Assembly: GCA_023448955.1 (NCBI GenBank)
Contig: JAEXJU010000330.1
Span: 1 to 16,477 of the forward strand
Direction: 5' to 3'
DNA: 16,477 nucleotides
Source of the DNA: Bacteroidota bacterium
GTDB lineage: Bacteria; Bacteroidota; Bacteroidia; Flavobacteriales; Weeksellaceae
Part shown: in pieces, positions 13,990-16,477 of the stretch
Position numbering within the stretch: position 1 is the stretch's first letter
Layout: the number at the start of each line of letters is the position of its first letter
Position numbers and translations under genes: made by a program
Notes under the pieces: generated by a model
The model's database searches: none
Told to the model about the DNA's origin: nothing
What the model saw: the letters and a program-made list of their open reading frames with translations, nothing else

Positions 13990-14781
13990 CTATCGAATCA
14001 TCACCTTCTCAGATAAGTTACCTTTTTCGGAACTTACATTAACAATATAAACTCCTTTAGCAGCTACTTCGAAATCCGTATCAGTTGCTGATTTCAAAGT
14101 CTTCACAAGACTTCCTCCTGTCGTATAAACCTTAATTAAACTGTCTTTAGAATCCAAATTTGAAACAAAAATCCTGTTACCATTTGAGATGATACGTGTT
14201 TTTAATGACGTCTTAGAATCACCTGCAGAAAGCGTAGAATTGTCTGTATATTCAATCTTATAAACACTATTATCGCCGCTTCCCGTAGACACTATAATAT
14301 TAGTAGGTGTCCCGGTGTATGTATATGAAGCTATCACAATATCAGTCACTGAACTTCCGTTGAATGTTGTAGAACTAAGTACTTTTCCAGAATTATCTGA
14401 AATAAGAACTGACCTGCCTGCACCGCCGCCTCTCGCCCAGAATTTTATTGTTGCGTTGTTTGACACAGCAAACTGAACATATCTTCTTGTCGGCATACTC
14501 GTGGTTCCCACAGCCGGATTAGTAGATCCCGAATAGCTGTTACCTCCAAACTGAAGACGCTGTGTAGGAGCATAATTATCTTCAAATGTCGCAAGATTGG
14601 TCGTAGAAATAGTTAGATTGCTACCGCCGGGAATTAGAGTCAGACCATCAATGGTTGTTGTCGCAGAAATTACACCTGCCGGAAACTTAGATGTATCACT
14701 AAAGTCCCAGGTTTTAGATTGTGCATTGGCCTGAATTGCGGAAATACCCGCAATAATCATAGAGAATAATAGTTTTTTCAT
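13990..14781 (-). CDS. Secreted beta-sandwich protein with T9SS tail, no catalytic domain (paralog 2)
   Basis: A 263-residue paralog of the product at 12827. The start MKKLLFSMIIAGISAIQANA gives a signal peptide followed by QSKTWDFSD; the frame is open 14 codons further upstream, but that part covers the operator and is not signal-like. The middle domain keeps the shared pattern (PTRRYVQF, NATIKFWARGGGAGRSVLI, VYKIEYTDN), and the tail is a type A sorting domain (IFVSNLDSKDSLIKVYTTGG ... KGVYIVNVSSEKGN ... EKVMIR). Two such proteins side by side, each with its own promoter, operators and terminator, suggest a duplicated transcription unit and probably high, inducible expression. No enzyme motif was found; binding of pectin or its fragments is a guess from context. 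The promoter and operator differ little from those of paralog 1, while the proteins are clearly diverged. Confidence 0.82.
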   Translation of the reverse strand: MKKLLFSMIIAGISAIQANAQSKTWDFSDTSKFPAGVISATTTIDGLTLIPGGSNLTISTTNLATFEDNYAPTQRLQFGGNSYSGSTNPAVGTTSMPTRRYVQFAVSNNATIKFWARGGGAGRSVLISDNSGKVLSSTTFNGSSVTDIVIASYTYTGTPTNIIVSTGSGDNSVYKIEYTDNSTLSAGDSKTSLKTRIISNGNRIFVSNLDSKDSLIKVYTTGGSLVKTLKSATDTDFEVAAKGVYIVNVSSEKGNLSEKVMIR

Positions 14782-14806
14782 AATTATATAATTTAAAGTT
14801 ATTTTA

Positions 14807-14820
14807 TGCAATCGATTACA
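14807..14820. promoter_or_regulatory. LacI-type operator, proximal, before paralog 2
   Basis: TGCAATCGATTACA, identical to 13641-13654 and with the same CAATT flank. It lies 26 bp before the start codon and about 27 bp after the predicted -7 box, the same layout as for paralog 1. Confidence 0.75.
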
Positions 14821-14846
14821 CAATTGTTTTTAAAAAATCGACGCTT

Positions 14847-14876
14847 CTAATATAAAATTAATTCTAAATCAAACAA
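14847..14876 (-). promoter_or_regulatory. Predicted promoter of paralog 2
   Basis: On the minus strand TTG (14874-14876), 19 nt, TATATTAG (14847-14854). The block 14845-14869 matches 13679-13704 before paralog 1, apart from one missing A. The -7 box has one mismatch to TAnnTTTG in both copies. Confidence 0.55.
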
Positions 14877-15036
14877 GCGATCTTAAAAATATTTTTTAAA
14901 TATAGAGCATAATTTTATTAACATATATTTAATAAATTCTTTGATTAAGCTGTTTTTGCATTAAATGCTTGTTTGTATATTTTTTCAAAATCGTAATTTT
15001 TCTTTCAAGAAAATGACTGATTTATAGACAAAATAA

Positions 15037-15050
15037 CGCAATCGATTGCA
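15037..15050. promoter_or_regulatory. LacI-type operator, distal, perfect palindrome
   Basis: CGCAATCGATTGCA, whose inner 12 bases (15038-15049) are a perfect palindrome, the best site of the four. It lies 72 bp after the pectinesterase stop codon and its centre is 230 bp from the proximal site of paralog 2. The spacing suits DNA looping by a LacI-type regulator, or control of readthrough from the pectinesterase operon. Confidence 0.7.
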
Positions 15051-15121
15051 TATACATCCCCAAAATTCGAATTAAAAAAACCTAAATCGAAAAAAAAATC
15101 TATTTATGTAGTGCAACCATT

Positions 15122-16093
15122 CTATGGATTCCAATCATCAGACCTTTTGAAAATATTTGTGATCTTATAATTTTTTAGTTCTTTTTTGGAAATCTGATGA
15201 CTCCACTCCACTCTCTTGGCAGAATTTGCTCCATCTCCTTTGCTTCCAAATTCTGCGTAATAAGCAGTTTTTTCTTTGTCAGGAAAGATTTTATCACCTT
15301 TCCAGGGATTCCAGCCTTCCGGTAAAATATGATTGTCCAAGGTTGTATTGATGAATACAGTCTTTGCAAATGGTCGCCAAGGTCGTCCCAGATAAACTTT
15401 TGTAACACCTTCTTTTGCCGTCAAATGGCAATCAATAAAGACAAAACCATTTTGATTATTTTTATTGGTTGCAGCAGCTGTGATATAAGAATTCGATAAA
15501 CTTTTGATTTCACAATTTTTGAATACTACAGTCGCCTGTCCAAAAATAAAATCCGTAGTTCCTTCTATATAACAATTTTCATAATATTGTCGGCTGTGGT
15601 CAGTCGCGGCATAAAGTGTATCCTGGCAGCCTAAAACGTTGGAATTTTTCATCACAAACCGATCACCTTCCACGTGTAGCGCAACCGCTTGTCCTTGATT
15701 ACACGACGAATTTTTAATCGTCAAATTTGAAATCTTAACATTATCTCCTGCCACCAGAAAAGTATATGAATTGAATGTATTGAACTTTTCATTGGTCAAA
15801 GTATTTATTTTTCCTGAAAAATCATCATTGGTAATGGTTGTATTTTCCTTACTATCGCCTTCTATTGTAATCCAATGTTTCGAAGAGGGAATCACGACTT
15901 TTTCATTGTAAATTCCGGATTTAATCTTAATTAAAGCTTCGCCCGGACCTAAATCCCTAATCGAATTAATCGCACTCTGAATCGTAGTGAAATCTCCCGA
16001 ATTATCTTTAGCTACAGTAATCGTGATATAAGGCGATTGTGCCAAAGACAAAATCACGAACGAAAAACTTAGAAAAGAAAATAGTTTTTTCAT
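15122..16093 (-). CDS. Pectinesterase (CE8), exported, without T9SS tail
   Basis: A 323-residue pectin methylesterase of the usual family length. A Sec signal peptide is present (MKKLFSFLSFSFVILSLA, then QSPY), but there is no sorting domain, so it is probably periplasmic and acts on imported pectin fragments, in contrast to the surface enzyme at 8636. The catalytic set is complete: DNSGDFTTIQSAINSI, QAVAL from Gln135, GCQDTLY with Asp158 (Cys156 replaces the common Phe or Tyr), TTDFIFG with Asp181 as nucleophile, and LGRPW with Arg237 and Trp239. Its start is 4 bp after the stop of the hydrolase gene upstream, so the two form a tight operon. The codon choice and GC look similar to the rest of the cluster. 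Confidence 0.95.
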   Translation of the reverse strand: MKKLFSFLSFSFVILSLAQSPYITITVAKDNSGDFTTIQSAINSIRDLGPGEALIKIKSGIYNEKVVIPSSKHWITIEGDSKENTTITNDDFSGKINTLTNEKFNTFNSYTFLVAGDNVKISNLTIKNSSCNQGQAVALHVEGDRFVMKNSNVLGCQDTLYAATDHSRQYYENCYIEGTTDFIFGQATVVFKNCEIKSLSNSYITAAATNKNNQNGFVFIDCHLTAKEGVTKVYLGRPWRPFAKTVFINTTLDNHILPEGWNPWKGDKIFPDKEKTAYYAEFGSKGDGANSAKRVEWSHQISKKELKNYKITNIFKRSDDWNP

Positions 16094-16097
16094 TGGA

Positions 16098-16477
16098 TTA
16101 ATTTTTCAAAACTTTATCCAGAAAATCAACAGTATATCTCAAAGTTTCATCAAACCAAGGCTGAACAAGCCAAAATGAATGCGGAGAATCTTTGATTTCG
16201 TGAAATTCTGTTGGGATATTATAAATCTTTAATAATTTCATCATATCATCTCTTCCAGCGTGAAATCTCGGTTGAGAACTGTTGATAAATAATGTCGCTG
16301 GTGTTTTTTTTCCGACATATTCCAAAGGAGAAGCTTCTTTCCAGAGTTTGAAATTTTGGGCTTTTGTCGCGCCAAACCAATAGGCAGCATAAGTACCTTC
16401 CTCCGATTCAGGATGAATGAATGAAACGATTCCGTCAATATTGACAATCGCCTGAACTTTATTTTTGACACCGACCA
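16098..16477 (-). CDS. Alpha/beta hydrolase, esterase-like (C-terminal part)
   Basis: The frame is open from the right edge and gives the last 125 residues of an alpha/beta-fold hydrolase. Visible landmarks: AIVNIDGIVSFIHPESEEG, a region with YAAYWFGATKAQNF, the strand TPATLFINSSQPRFHAGRDDM holding the likely catalytic Asp, and SPHSFWLVQPWF with the likely catalytic His. The nucleophile-serine region would lie beyond the window. The pattern fits the acetyl-xylan/feruloyl-esterase-like group found in polysaccharide-utilisation loci, where such enzymes remove acetyl or other acyl groups from pectin or hemicellulose; the precise substrate is inferred. The gene ends 4 bp before the pectinesterase start, so they are co-transcribed and probably act on the same fragments. 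Confidence 0.85.
   Translation of the reverse strand, partial: VGVKNKVQAIVNIDGIVSFIHPESEEGTYAAYWFGATKAQNFKLWKEASPLEYVGKKTPATLFINSSQPRFHAGRDDMMKLLKIYNIPTEFHEIKDSPHSFWLVQPWFDETLRYTVDFLDKVLKN

Larger units (their letters stand above)
14782..15121. other. 340-bp control region between paralog 2 and the pectinesterase gene
   Basis: No coding region is seen. It contains the proximal operator (14807-14820), the minus-strand promoter (14847-14876), about 160 bp of AT-rich sequence without a recognised signal, and a perfect distal palindrome (15038-15049). T-rich stretches follow the pectinesterase stop on the minus strand, but I see no good terminator hairpin, so readthrough into paralog 2 is possible. 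Confidence 0.65.

Noticed and set aside
16241..16471. Open frame overlapping the hydrolase at the right edge
   Set aside because: A different frame of the same strand; the hydrolase frame is open to the window edge and has catalytic motifs.
1..16477. CRISPR arrays, tRNA or rRNA genes, transposases
   Set aside because: No regular spaced repeats, no RNA gene structures and no transposase or integrase-like protein were found in the window.

Overview
The window looks like a chromosomal piece of a Weeksellaceae-type Flavobacteriia (Chryseobacterium or a close relative). Three secreted enzymes/binding proteins plus one giant esterase carry type IX secretion (T9SS) type A sorting tails, the DNA is AT-rich, and several genes are preceded by the Bacteroidota promoter pattern TTG-N17-23-TAnnTTTG. 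No RNA gene, CRISPR array or insertion sequence was seen.

Layout. (1) 1-5308: the two subunits of a 3-oxoacid CoA-transferase, both on the minus strand, are separated by about 4.2 kb of plus-strand genes: an ABC exporter (515-2302), a very AT-rich trypsin-like protease (2382-3236), a ParD/ParE toxin-antitoxin pair whose toxin is broken by an amber codon (3506-4047), and an intact DUF2683/YoeB-type pair (4089-4567). A 12-codon fragment of a second, diverged scoA 3' end lies at 3404-3439, just before the toxin-antitoxin genes. It is in direct orientation to the real scoA 3' end at 4634-4669. This marks a recombination scar and suggests that the toxin-antitoxin block arrived as an island. (2) 5477-6596: an Rrf2-type regulator and an NAD(P)-binding protein, with the same 19-bp inverted-repeat site before each gene. 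A GIN-domain secreted protein (6718-7380) is read divergently. (3) 7437-16477: a pectin-degradation cluster, all on the minus strand: an esterase-like alpha/beta hydrolase (partial), a periplasmic-type pectinesterase, two paralogous secreted beta-sandwich proteins without a catalytic domain, a PL1 pectate lyase, and an 879-residue T9SS pectinesterase. A LacI-family regulator sits at the downstream end and carries a 1-nt frameshift.

How it works together (inference): the pectinesterases strip methyl groups from pectin, the pectate lyase cleaves the demethylated polygalacturonate, the hydrolase may remove acyl groups, and the two small T9SS proteins may hold the polymer at the cell surface. Four copies of a TGCAATCGATTACA-type palindrome, two per small T9SS gene (one just after the promoter, one 207-230 bp upstream), look like LacI-family operators with a looping geometry. 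The neighbouring LacI gene is the obvious candidate to bind them. If its frameshift is real, the cluster may be derepressed or controlled from elsewhere.
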